The notes beneath the pieces are model-generated. The model had not been told where the DNA came from, searched no databases, and saw only the letters and a list, made by a program, of their open reading frames with translations. Shown in pieces: positions 1 through 8,500 of a stretch of DNA of 25,782 bases. The DNA is from Gammaproteobacteria bacterium UBA3532 (GTDB lineage Bacteria > Pseudomonadota > Gammaproteobacteria > Enterobacterales > UBA3532): positions 1 through 25,782 of the forward strand of contig DFOV01000410.1 in assembly GCA_002376965.1 (NCBI GenBank). Direction: 5' to 3'. The translations under genes and the position numbers were made by a program. Every line of letters starts with the position of its first letter. Position 1 is the stretch's first letter.

Positions 1-51
1 GTTATTTTTAAATTGAAATGGTTATAACAGCCTTAATACCCATCATCTAAG

Positions 52-83
52 CAGGAATAACTTGCCCCTGATCAAGAATAACT
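52..83. repeat. Pair of 11-bp direct repeats beyond the WYL regulator gene
   Basis: CAGGAATAACT (52-62) and CAAGAATAACT (73-83) match at 10 of 11 positions and start 21 bp apart, about two helical turns. They lie just 3' of the stop codon of the leftward WYL gene. Nothing else was recognised in bases 1-88: no reading frame and no terminator hairpin with a T tract. Spacing by two turns is compatible with a protein-binding site, but chance duplication is equally possible. Confidence 0.3.
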
Positions 84-88
84 ACCAT

Positions 89-952
89 CTAGGCAAGCAG
101 GAAGTCTTTGATATCATCGCGATTTAATATAACAAGTTGCTGTGCTTTAGGTTCATCGTCTGCGTGTTTAGAAGATACGCCGAGTTTCTGTAACTGATAT
201 TTTATCAGCGCTGCTTTGGTATGGATATGCAGCTGTTTGTCTTCCATGTTGTAGTCGTAAGCTATAATCGCTTGTTGCTCTTTGCTAAGGCGTGGATCGG
301 GCCCGAGCTTTATTGTGACTTCGGTTTGCCACTCGGTATCGTCAATGATACTGGGGGCTTCTCCCTCCAATAATTCGGGTTCGCCGCGAAAACGAGTCAG
401 CACAAAGTCGCGAAAATCGCGGTTTTTTTCACAATAGGCTCGAATGTGCCAGCGAACACCGGAAAAAACCAGGGTGTGTGGCACAATAATACGTCCCTCT
501 CTGTCAGGCTTGGTAAGTGACACATAGTCGACTTCAACGCGTTTATTATCGCGTGCGGCCTGTATGATAGGGCGTAGAATTTCCGGCTGGATATGACGGT
601 TGGGAATAGGGATGACTGCTGTATTCGCGATTTGTAAGTCTAATTGTTCTATGCTGTCGCTTAGCTCTTTGTTTCTATGCAGAAGTAGCAGGTATTCATC
701 AGCAGAACCCGCGGTAAAACATGGGATAAAGTTTGGTGCTGGTTTATAACCTTTTATACGGGTGTCGTACTCAAGGTTATTAGGAGCGTGTTCACGGATG
801 TAATTATTGATATCTTTTGAAGCCTGTTGGCGTCCGATACCAAAGGTATTGCATAGGTGATTGGTGGTTAACCTGCCTTCCCACATGGCGATGATTTCGA
901 TAAGACGGTATCGGAGCAAAAGATCCCAGCGGATTGGCCATTCTGTTTTCAT
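89..952 (-). CDS. WYL-domain transcriptional regulator, BrxR/CapW-like
   Basis: This is a predicted cytoplasmic DNA-binding regulator of 287 residues. The N-terminal part (about residues 1-85) reads as a winged helix-turn-helix, with the segment GIGRQQASKDIN as the likely recognition region. A WYL domain follows (about 120-200, including VEVDYVSL and HTLVFSGVRWHIRAYCEK), then a C-terminal WCX-like extension (about 205-287). This order and length match the BrxR/CapW family, known as ligand-sensing repressors that often sit at phage-defence loci, although orphan copies are common. The ATG at 952 is preceded by GAGGA six bases upstream. The gene is divergent from tmcA and shares a palindrome-containing promoter region with it. 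Any co-transcribed gene would lie left of the window, so its targets cannot be seen. The WYL-type assignment is firm; a defence role is inference. Confidence 0.88.
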   Translation of the reverse strand: MKTEWPIRWDLLLRYRLIEIIAMWEGRLTTNHLCNTFGIGRQQASKDINNYIREHAPNNLEYDTRIKGYKPAPNFIPCFTAGSADEYLLLLHRNKELSDSIEQLDLQIANTAVIPIPNRHIQPEILRPIIQAARDNKRVEVDYVSLTKPDREGRIIVPHTLVFSGVRWHIRAYCEKNRDFRDFVLTRFRGEPELLEGEAPSIIDDTEWQTEVTIKLGPDPRLSKEQQAIIAYDYNMEDKQLHIHTKAALIKYQLQKLGVSSKHADDEPKAQQLVILNRDDIKDFLLA

Positions 953-976
953 GGTGTGTCCTCACTAATAGATGGG

Positions 977-1002
977 TGATGTGACGTCATCAGCGACATG
1001 TC
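977..1002. promoter_or_regulatory. Candidate operator in the WYL/tmcA divergent region
   Basis: Two palindromes lie side by side. TGACGTCA (982-989) sits inside a wider inverted repeat, TGATG-N6-CATCA (977-992). GACATGTC follows at 995-1002. Their centres are 13 bp apart. WYL regulators of the BrxR type are known to repress their own promoters through inverted repeats, so self-regulation by the adjacent gene is a reasonable guess. No -10/-35 pair was assigned with confidence. Confidence 0.4.
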
Positions 1003-1065
1003 ATTCACTGTAATGCTATGTTATTAAATTCTCAAGAAAGGTTATTTGATTCTCAGGTCAGGACC

Positions 1066-1096
1066 AGGAGCACCTGTTGTGAAAAGCGACATATGA
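1066..1096 (+). promoter_or_regulatory. Ribosome binding site and mini-ORF overlapping the tmcA start
   Basis: AGGAG (1066-1070) is spaced eight bases from a GTG at 1079. The GTG opens a short frame, GTG AAA AGC GAC ATA TGA, whose stop (1094-1096) overlaps the tmcA ATG (1093-1095) as ATGA. This layout is typical of translational coupling. No other good Shine-Dalgarno sequence serves the tmcA ATG. The mini-ORF itself is unproven. Confidence 0.35.
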
Positions 1097-3105
1097 AAGT
1101 TAATCAGGAGCAAGAACGCCAACTCATCATGATTTGCGGTGCTCGTTTATGGTGCTATCGGCAAGCGGCAATGGTTGCCAGTGAATTAGACGCCTTAGGT
1201 AATGGCATGTGTATCTCGAAGCAGTTGAGATTGGCTGAGGCCGACAATCTCCATCATATTCATCATGTCTTAGGAACTGAGTGTGACTGGCTGGTTTTCG
1301 ATGGGTTTGATGGCGTCGATGCAAATCTATTAGGTACTGCAGTAGGTACGTTGGTAGGTGGTGGCGTGCTGCTTTGGCTCATGCCTGAACTAGATGATTA
1401 TCAATGCGCAGAAACACCGCTTGAGCTGCAGGCTAATTTTCTTAATCGTGCTTTGAGGTTGATAAATCAGTTTGAGGGTACCCAATGGTGGCGACAGTCG
1501 TCATCTGAGCATTTTTTTGAGCAGTGGCGTAGACCCGTTTCTCGCCAGCGCCCGCTCCATCTGACCGAGCAAGATAACTTGCTTATAACCTTGTGGGATC
1601 ACTATGAGGCGGGCAATACCTCCCCTGTTTTTCTTACGGCAGATAGAGGGCGGGGAAAGTCTGCCGCCTTGGGGCGGTTTTTAGGTGAGTTGATTAATCG
1701 CTCTCCGGCGCTAAGTGTAGCGATCACCGCTCCTAACCGTCGTAATATCCAAACCCTGATGCGTTTTTATGAAGAGACAACAACCAGCGAACATAGATTG
1801 TCTTTTTATCCGCCCGATCAGCTGCTAGCGCTTAGTAGAGATAGCTCGACTAAAAAGCTGGATCTGTTAGTCGTTGATGAAGCTGCAGCGATACCGGCTC
1901 CGATACTAGACAAGTGTCTGGGAATGGCTAACTGGGTGATCTTTTCAAGTACAGTACATGGGTATGAAGGAGCGGGACGGGCGTTCACTCTGAGGTTTCA
2001 GCAGCGCTTAAAAAAGCAATTCCCAAATCTATTAGAAGCCGCTCTTACTTCACCGATACGTTGGTCTGATACCGATGGTATGGAACCTTTGTTTAACTCT
2101 ATTTTGGGGTTGTTTTTTGACGAGCAGCCTGTCTATCAATCAGCACTAGAGCATGCTTTAATTCGTTATCGCGCCGTAAGCCAGGCCGAATTGCTCGCCG
2201 ATGAATGCTTATTAAAGCAAGTTTACGGGTTGCTTGTAGCTGCGCATTACCAGACGACACCATCCGATTTTTGCTTTCTATTAGATGGCAAGCACAGCCG
2301 CTTATATGTAGGGCAAAGTCAAGCGCGAGTAGTTGCTGTTGCCATGATCGTTGAAGAGGGCCAATGGTCGGCTGAGTTCACAGAGGATGTGATAAGGAAT
2401 CAACGCAGGCCAATTGGCCATCGCTTGCCGCAAACCCATTATCGACGCAGCCTGGATGCTAATGTACTGAGCCAATCATACTGGCGCATAATGCGAATTG
2501 CCGTTGCTCATGACTGTCAAAATAATGGTATCGGTCATAGCTTTGTTAAATACATTGAGAGTAAAGCCAAGGAGTTGAATATCAACTATGTTGGTACCAG
2601 CTTTGGTGCAACGCCGAAGTTGTCTCGATTTTGGCTCACTCAAAATTATATACCAGTACATCTCGGTTTCAGGAAGGAGCAGGCGAGCGGTTGTTATTCA
2701 CTGGTGCTTCTGAAAAGCTTGATGGGCACACCAATAAAAGGCCGTTTAGCTAGGAGCGAGTTATTGGCGTCGCCTGCAAAGCTAAGACCCCAGATTGAGC
2801 ATGGTGTTATCGAGACAGTCGCGGCAAGTTGCGTCGCTGAAGGAGAGCTTAACCATCAACGAATACAGGCATTTGTTGATGGTTATCTTGCTTTTAATGA
2901 TATTTACTGGGAGTTAGAAACATTGTTGCGTGGCGGAAAAACGCAAATTAACAATGGCCTGTTATTGGATGCGGTAATGCACAGCTATTCAACAGCAGAG
3001 CTTTGCCAAAAACATCAACTTGCGGGGAAAAAGGCGCTAAAAAAGGCGTTGCGAGAGGCGGTTGACAAAGTTCTCGCTACTGGTGGCGTCGAAGATAAAA
3101 TGTAA
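1093..3105 (+). CDS. tmcA: tRNA(Met) cytidine acetyltransferase TmcA
   Basis: TmcA uses acetyl-CoA and ATP to form N4-acetylcytidine at the wobble base (C34) of elongator tRNA-Met, which limits misreading of the isoleucine AUA codon. From the ATG at 1093 the product is 670 residues, close to the 671 of E. coli TmcA. An RNA-helicase-like module carries a Walker A-type TADRGRGKS (Lys189) and a Walker B-type VVDEAAAIPAP (Asp262, Glu263), followed by the family segment VHGYEGAGRAF. The GNAT acetyltransferase module has QNNGIG (476-481) for acetyl-CoA binding, and a tRNA-binding tail follows. An in-frame ATG at 1018 would add 25 residues with no family match and has no ribosome binding site, so 1093 is preferred. 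The gene appears monocistronic. Confidence 0.95.
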   Translation: MKVNQEQERQLIMICGARLWCYRQAAMVASELDALGNGMCISKQLRLAEADNLHHIHHVLGTECDWLVFDGFDGVDANLLGTAVGTLVGGGVLLWLMPELDDYQCAETPLELQANFLNRALRLINQFEGTQWWRQSSSEHFFEQWRRPVSRQRPLHLTEQDNLLITLWDHYEAGNTSPVFLTADRGRGKSAALGRFLGELINRSPALSVAITAPNRRNIQTLMRFYEETTTSEHRLSFYPPDQLLALSRDSSTKKLDLLVVDEAAAIPAPILDKCLGMANWVIFSSTVHGYEGAGRAFTLRFQQRLKKQFPNLLEAALTSPIRWSDTDGMEPLFNSILGLFFDEQPVYQSALEHALIRYRAVSQAELLADECLLKQVYGLLVAAHYQTTPSDFCFLLDGKHSRLYVGQSQARVVAVAMIVEEGQWSAEFTEDVIRNQRRPIGHRLPQTHYRRSLDANVLSQSYWRIMRIAVAHDCQNNGIGHSFVKYIESKAKELNINYVGTSFGATPKLSRFWLTQNYIPVHLGFRKEQASGCYSLVLLKSLMGTPIKGRLARSELLASPAKLRPQIEHGVIETVAASCVAEGELNHQRIQAFVDGYLAFNDIYWELETLLRGGKTQINNGLLLDAVMHSYSTAELCQKHQLAGKKALKKALREAVDKVLATGGVEDKM

Positions 3106-3116
3106 AGAATTTTACA
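3101..3116. repeat. Short AT-rich inverted repeat at the tmcA stop
   Basis: TGTAAA-GAAT-TTTACA overlaps the tmcA stop codon (3103-3105). As RNA it would form a six-pair stem with a four-base loop but has no T tract after it, so it is a weak terminator at best. It could also be an operator for the following protease gene. The remaining 3117-3201 region holds a possible -10 (TATAAA near 3165) with no convincing -35. Confidence 0.25.
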
Positions 3117-3201
3117 CATTGTTTGTGAAATTTACGGTGGAAGAATGTCCTACTATTAACTAGCCTATAAATGTTAGGGTCACTACACCGCGAGGAACAC
3201 C

Positions 3202-5379
3202 ATGTATTTATTCAACAAGAAAAAAGGACTTATTTCACAAATCGCAATAGGGTTATTCTCATATTGCGCGCTGGCCTCTTCAGCCAGTGCTGACTCCGCC
3301 GCCTTGTTTGATGCCGTTGCCAAGCCTGATCAGGCGGTTGGCCAAGGCGCTGTGGCAAATCAAGAAGTGGTGGTATTGAATGCCGCCATTTTTGATTTGG
3401 CTGAAGGCGATGAAGTCTCTTTTAGCTATAACGACACCACATACACTATCGTCGTTGAAAACATTAAAACGAAAGGACCAAACCGACAAACCTTAGTTGG
3501 CACAGTCTCAGGTGAGGAAGGTGGGCGTGTTATTATCACGCGGGCCGATAATGCTTATTTTGGCTCGATTAGGGTTGCTGGACACCTGTTTAAAATATCT
3601 TCCGATGACGGTGTAGTGCTATTTTTCGACCAGAAAAGCCAAGGCCTGCAAACCATGCCATTTGAGCATGATGCTTTTATCCCGGATAATGGTGGCGCGC
3701 AATCTGATGAGCACCCTACAACAGCAGAAGCGCCGGTGACAGCCGCTGCAGCAGCATCAACGGTCATCGATCTGTATGTTGTATACTCAGACGGATTTGC
3801 AGCGGCACATCCTGGTAGTCAGGCGACGGCTCGAATTGACTTTCTTGTAGATACATCAAACCAGGCCTTTAGTGATTCGGGTATCGATTTGATGCTTAAT
3901 GTATTGGGTACAAAGCAATATACTTACGGAGATGCTTCAAGTAACGGGACTGCGCTTAGTGATGTTACGAACAATACTGGTGTCTTTTCAACAGTTGACA
4001 GTGAACGCGATGCCTTAGGTGCTGATATTACCGTGTTTATGCGCGACTTTGATAGCAGCAATCAAGGTGGGTGCGGAGTAGCCTGGGTTTATGCTGGTGG
4101 AGCATTCAGTAACTTTGCTTATGCCGTTGTCAGTGATGGAACTGACAATAATTTCTTCTGTTCGGATCTAACATTCGCCCACGAGCTAGGTCACAACCTT
4201 GGCTCAAACCATGATCGCGGCACGGCTGGCAATAACAATGTAGCTGGTCAGAATCAGCGATTTAGTTATTCGTTTGGCCATGGTAACTCAGGTGTTTTCG
4301 GCACAATAATGAGCTATATCAGCCCTGAAGTCGCCAAGTTCTCCAATGTTAACCTCGACTGCAACGGTTCACCTTGTGGCGTTGCAATTGGTGATCCTAG
4401 CGAAGCAGACAATGTTACCTCGATTACCAATACCAAAGATGACTTAGCTGGCTTGCGTACTAGAGCCTATACCGCGCGCTATAACCAGGATGATGACAGC
4501 AACGCGGATATCTTATGGCGCAATAACGCGACAGGCGTAAACTGGATGTACTTCATGTCTGGCGCGACTGTCCTTTCAAGCTCTGGAGTCAACACTGTTG
4601 CTACTGAGTGGGAAGCTGCGCGCGGTGATTTCAATGGTGACGGTAAAAGCGATATCATCTGGCGTAACAGTTCTACCGGCGTCAACTATATCTACCTGAT
4701 GAACGGTTCCAGTATTCAATCAATATCACTGTTAAATACCGTGCCATTAAATTGGAATCTTGCAGGAATTGCCGATCTTAGTGGCGATGGCAACGACGAT
4801 CTGGTTTGGTATAACACTTCAACTGGTCAAATCTGGTTATACACAATGAATGGCGCATCAATCAGTTCGAGTGCTGGCATTGCTACGGTATCCGATCTCA
4901 ACTGGCAAATAGATGCGGTCAATGATTTCACCGGCGATGGTATGGCTGATTTGCTGTTTCGCAATCAAAGTACGGGCGTAAACTGGCTTTACCAAATGAA
5001 TGGCAACACCATATCAGCTAGTATGGGAATTAATACGGTTTCCTTAGATTGGACAATTGTTGCGACTGGTGATTTTAATGGTGATGGGACTTATGACATT
5101 GTGTGGAGAAACAGTGTTTCTGGAGCGGTCTATTTCTATCTCATGAGTGGTGGCGCTATTTCTTCTGTAAATTATGTATCAACAGTTGCAGACAGCAATT
5201 GGGAAATTGAGCTTCCTGCCGATTATGATGGTGATGGGGATTTCGATGTCCTTTGGAGAAATAGCACATCAGGCGATAACTACCTTTATATTATCCAAAA
5301 TGGTAGTTTGTCTTCAGGAGCATCAATACAAAATGCTGGCAATGACTGGGAAGTGATAGATAATGAAATAACACTCTAG
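3202..5379 (+). CDS. Secreted metzincin-type zinc metalloprotease with C-terminal FG-GAP/VCBS-like repeats
   Basis: This is a predicted exported zinc endopeptidase of 725 residues. The N-terminus is a signal peptide (charged start, hydrophobic run, likely cleavage after ASSASA near residue 30). The catalytic domain (about 185-420) carries the metzincin motif HELGHNLGSNHD, with zinc ligands His327, His331 and His337 and catalytic Glu328, plus a Met-turn at IMSY (Met370). This fits the reprolysin-like (M12B-type) group known in bacteria. Residues 31-180 probably form the propeptide. From about 428 to the end there are six repeats of about 49 residues built on DxNGDGxxDIxWRN and NWxYxMNG, probably calcium-binding. 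GAGGA (3192-3196) precedes the ATG at five bases. The gene ends at a strong terminator. Its substrate cannot be told from sequence. Confidence 0.92.
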   Translation: MYLFNKKKGLISQIAIGLFSYCALASSASADSAALFDAVAKPDQAVGQGAVANQEVVVLNAAIFDLAEGDEVSFSYNDTTYTIVVENIKTKGPNRQTLVGTVSGEEGGRVIITRADNAYFGSIRVAGHLFKISSDDGVVLFFDQKSQGLQTMPFEHDAFIPDNGGAQSDEHPTTAEAPVTAAAAASTVIDLYVVYSDGFAAAHPGSQATARIDFLVDTSNQAFSDSGIDLMLNVLGTKQYTYGDASSNGTALSDVTNNTGVFSTVDSERDALGADITVFMRDFDSSNQGGCGVAWVYAGGAFSNFAYAVVSDGTDNNFFCSDLTFAHELGHNLGSNHDRGTAGNNNVAGQNQRFSYSFGHGNSGVFGTIMSYISPEVAKFSNVNLDCNGSPCGVAIGDPSEADNVTSITNTKDDLAGLRTRAYTARYNQDDDSNADILWRNNATGVNWMYFMSGATVLSSSGVNTVATEWEAARGDFNGDGKSDIIWRNSSTGVNYIYLMNGSSIQSISLLNTVPLNWNLAGIADLSGDGNDDLVWYNTSTGQIWLYTMNGASISSSAGIATVSDLNWQIDAVNDFTGDGMADLLFRNQSTGVNWLYQMNGNTISASMGINTVSLDWTIVATGDFNGDGTYDIVWRNSVSGAVYFYLMSGGAISSVNYVSTVADSNWEIELPADYDGDGDFDVLWRNSTSGDNYLYIIQNGSLSSGASIQNAGNDWEVIDNEITL
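4483..5376 (+). repeat. Six-copy FG-GAP/VCBS-like repeat block of the metalloprotease
   Basis: Equivalent positions are residues 428, 476, 525, 575, 624 and 674, a period of 48-50 residues. Each unit has an Asp-rich loop, then DI/DL-x-W/F-R-N, TG, W-x-Y-x-M-N/S-G, and a Thr/Val-rich strand ending in W. The first unit is degenerate in the loop (NQDDDSNAD in place of DFNGDGKSD). Repeats of this type are expected to form beta-propeller blades with calcium in the loops; here that is inference. Confidence 0.85.
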
Positions 5380-5400
5380 CCTTAAACGACTCTTTGTCTT

Positions 5401-5427
5401 AAAAAAGCGCCGCTCGGCGCTTTTTTT
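5401..5427 (+). terminator. Rho-independent terminator after the metalloprotease gene
   Basis: The perfect stem AAAAAAGCGCC (5401-5411) pairs with GGCGCTTTTTT (5416-5426) around the loop GCTC and is followed directly by T residues. It is a strong intrinsic terminator 21 bases after the stop codon. The A-tract/T-tract symmetry would let it act on both strands. It separates the protease from the pullulanase transcript. Confidence 0.92.
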
Positions 5428-5481
5428 ATGCCATAAAAGATAAATATTAGAAACCTCTAAATCAATTGGTTATTATACGTT

Positions 5482-5522
5482 CTTGATTGAGCTCAAGACT
5501 CTCATTAAATCAGTACTGATTT
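5482..5522. promoter_or_regulatory. Candidate promoter and operators of the pullulanase gene
   Basis: A perfect 16-bp palindrome, AAATCAGTACTGATTT (5507-5522), lies about 33 bp before the pullulanase ATG. Just upstream is TTGAGCTCAA (5487-5496) inside the inverted repeat CTTGA-N6-TCAAG (5482-5497). A possible promoter is TTGATT (5483-5488), a 16-bp spacer, and TTAAAT (5505-5510). The 16-bp palindrome would then overlap the -10 and the start point, a repressor-type position. No regulator gene is nearby and the motif is not one I can name. Confidence 0.5.
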
Positions 5523-5555
5523 TGACTAGCTAGATGGAAAATAAAGAGGTACACC

Positions 5556-8500
5556 ATGCGGAAAAATGGAACTATGGTCAGCGCAGTATTTTATGCTGCT
5601 CTGGCTTTTTCGTTGTCGCTATTTCACTCGGTAAATGCTGCGACGCCGAATGCGAATGAGGTTATCGTTTACTATAAACGGGCCGACGGTAACTACACTG
5701 ACTGGGGGCTTCATATCTGGGATCCTGGCCGCAATGCTGGCTGGACAGATTGGGCGTCTCCACTTCCTTGGGAAGCACTTGAAGCCGACGGTGCTGTCTT
5801 CCGCATTACTCTGCCGCCAAATGCCAACTATGATCCTAATGCTCCAACGGATTATACTGGCTTGCCAGCATCTTTAGGCTTTATTGCGCATATTGGCAAC
5901 CTAAAAGATGGGGGCGATAATTTCATTGATCCCACTGAAAGTAATATTTGGTACTACCAGCAAGGCGTTCTTCAGACGACGCCTTTTGGTGATGGGGCTT
6001 TACTAGCAGGCGCAGGCGCGCATTGGCTAGATCATCAAACACTCGCCTGGAATCCGGGCGTCACCTACGATGGCGTTGCGCTTTATTCATCAGCTGGTGC
6101 TAATCTAGTCATTGAAGCGAATGACGTGACCAATGCAACGCATTTTGGAACAACAGCGACGACACTTTCAAGTGCTCTTCAATCCAAGTTTCCTCATTTA
6201 CAAAACTTAGCAGCCTTTACAATAGATATTACGGCTCAAGAAGCTCGGGATGCATTGAAAGGCCAAGTAATTGCCGTAGCCTGGTTAAATGGTCAAACCG
6301 TTGCTGCAACGCGCGTTCAAATTCCTGGCGTGGTTGATGATTTGATGGCTTATGATGGCGAGCTCGGTGTCAACTATGCTAATGGCCAAGTGTCAGCTAC
6401 TGTTTGGGCACCAACAGCGACTCAGGTCAATCTGAAACGCTATGACGCCGCAAAAAATTTATTGGAAACAGTAACACCAACCGCCCATGATCCCAATACT
6501 GGGGTCTATACCTTTACTGGATCTTCGGATTGGGATCGTTCTTTCTATCGTTATGACGTCACTGTTTTCCATCCACTTGATGATGCTATCCATAACTGGG
6601 AAGTGACAGATCCCTATTCCATTAGCCTATCCACCAATAGCAAGTACAGCCAGTTTGTTGATTTAGCCAATGACAGTTCATTAAAGCCCGCTGGTTGGGA
6701 TGCCATGATAAAAGCCTTGCCTTTGCATAGCGATATTACGCTGTATGAAGGTCATGTTCGCGATTTTAGTTTGTTCGATCAAACCGTTGCCAGTGCTGAT
6801 AGAGGAAAGTTTAAAGCTTTTAGCTATGTTGATGCACAAGGCAATCCAACATCCGATGGCATGACACACCTCAAAGCGTTAAGTGATGCTGGTTTAACGC
6901 ACTTTCACCTTTTACCTGTATTCGACATTAGTACCATAAACGAAGACCCATCTGAGGTTATTCAACTCGAAGATAATTTCGAAACCATTTGTACTAGAAT
7001 TCCCAACCCAACAACGGCCATGGCGGCAGACTGTGCGAGTTTTACAGGACAGAAAATCAAGGATGTATTTGCTGGCTGGGCTTCGACGAGTCAAGCCACT
7101 GAAAAAATCCAGGAAGTCTATACGTCTGTTTCAGCCAGTGAAGGCATGAAGAACCGCGACGGTTTTAACTGGGGCTATGATCCTTATCACTATGGCGCTC
7201 CAGAAGGTTCTTACGCCAAAGACCCTGAAGGGGCGGCACGGATTCTGGAATTTAGGGAAATGGTTGCTGGTCTGCATGCTATAGGCCTTAATGTGGTGAT
7301 GGACGTTGTTTACAACCACACATCGGCGTCTGGCTTCTGGGATAACTCGGTGCTGGATAAAATCGTCCCTGGCTATTATCACCGATTAAATCCGACAACT
7401 GGTAGAGTAGAAAACTCGACTTGTTGTGATAATACAGCCGTAGAACACTTCATGATGGAAAAGCTGATGGTGGATACCTTGGTCATTTGGGCTAAGTACT
7501 ACAAAATCGACTCATTCCGTTTTGACTTAATGGGCCACCATCCGAAGTCATCCGTTGTAAATTCGTTGCTCGCTTTACAGCAATTGACCCCAGAGCAGGA
7601 TGGTGTTCAAGGTAGCCGCATTTATTTATACGGCGAAGGCTGGAACTTTGGTGAAATTGCTTATGATAGCCAGTTCACACAGGCTACTCAGTTCAATATG
7701 GCTGGTACGCGAGTGGGGACCTTTAACGATCGTATACGCTCAGCGGTTCGAGGTGGAAACTTTACTGATAAAGGGTTTCAGCAAGGTGTTGCCAGCGGAC
7801 AAGCAATGTACTCAAACGGTAAGCTAGAGGGTAACAATGATCGAGGCAAGCTGCTTGATTTTAAAGACACAGTCCGAATTGGTATGGCTGGAAATCTTCA
7901 GAACTATGAATTTATTAGTCATGGTGGCCTGTTAACCAAGGGTAAAGACTATGGCTTTGGCTGCCCTGATTGTGATGGTGTAGGGTATACATTCGACCCG
8001 CAGGAGAATGTCAGTTATATCGACAAGCACGATAACGAATCACTGTGGGATAACACCCAAGCCAAGCTTCCCTGGGCATTTGATACCGATACGCGTGCGC
8101 GCATTCAGCTTCTAAGTCAGGCCTATGTCAACTATGGACAAGGCGTTCCATTTCACCAAATGGGAACAGATTTGTTGCGATCTAAATCGATGGATCGTAA
8201 TACTTATGACAGTGGTGATTGGTTTAACGCCGTATTTTTTGACCGTTCTTCCAACAATTGGGGCGTAGGCAAACCACTAGAAGGTGATAACGGCAATTTT
8301 TGGACAGATCTAGATTGGATTTTAACCAACCCTAATATTGTTGTGACCAGCGCAGTGTTAGACAAAACTGCCTCCATGTTCCAAGAACAGCTGAAAGTTC
8401 GTTATTCTTCACAGCTGTTTCGATTAGAAACCGACGAGCAAATCGATACTCGGGTTAAGTTTCACAATACTGGTCCGAGCCAAATTGATGGTCTTATTGC

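Noticed and set aside
3101..3116. TGTAAA-N4-TTTACA as a TyrR box
   Set aside because: The TyrR consensus has six bases between the arms, not four, and the genes around it are not aromatic amino-acid genes.
4483..5376. Regular repeats that could suggest a CRISPR or DNA tandem array
   Set aside because: The repeats are conserved at protein level with about 147-150-base units and diverged DNA; there are no identical short repeats with unique spacers.
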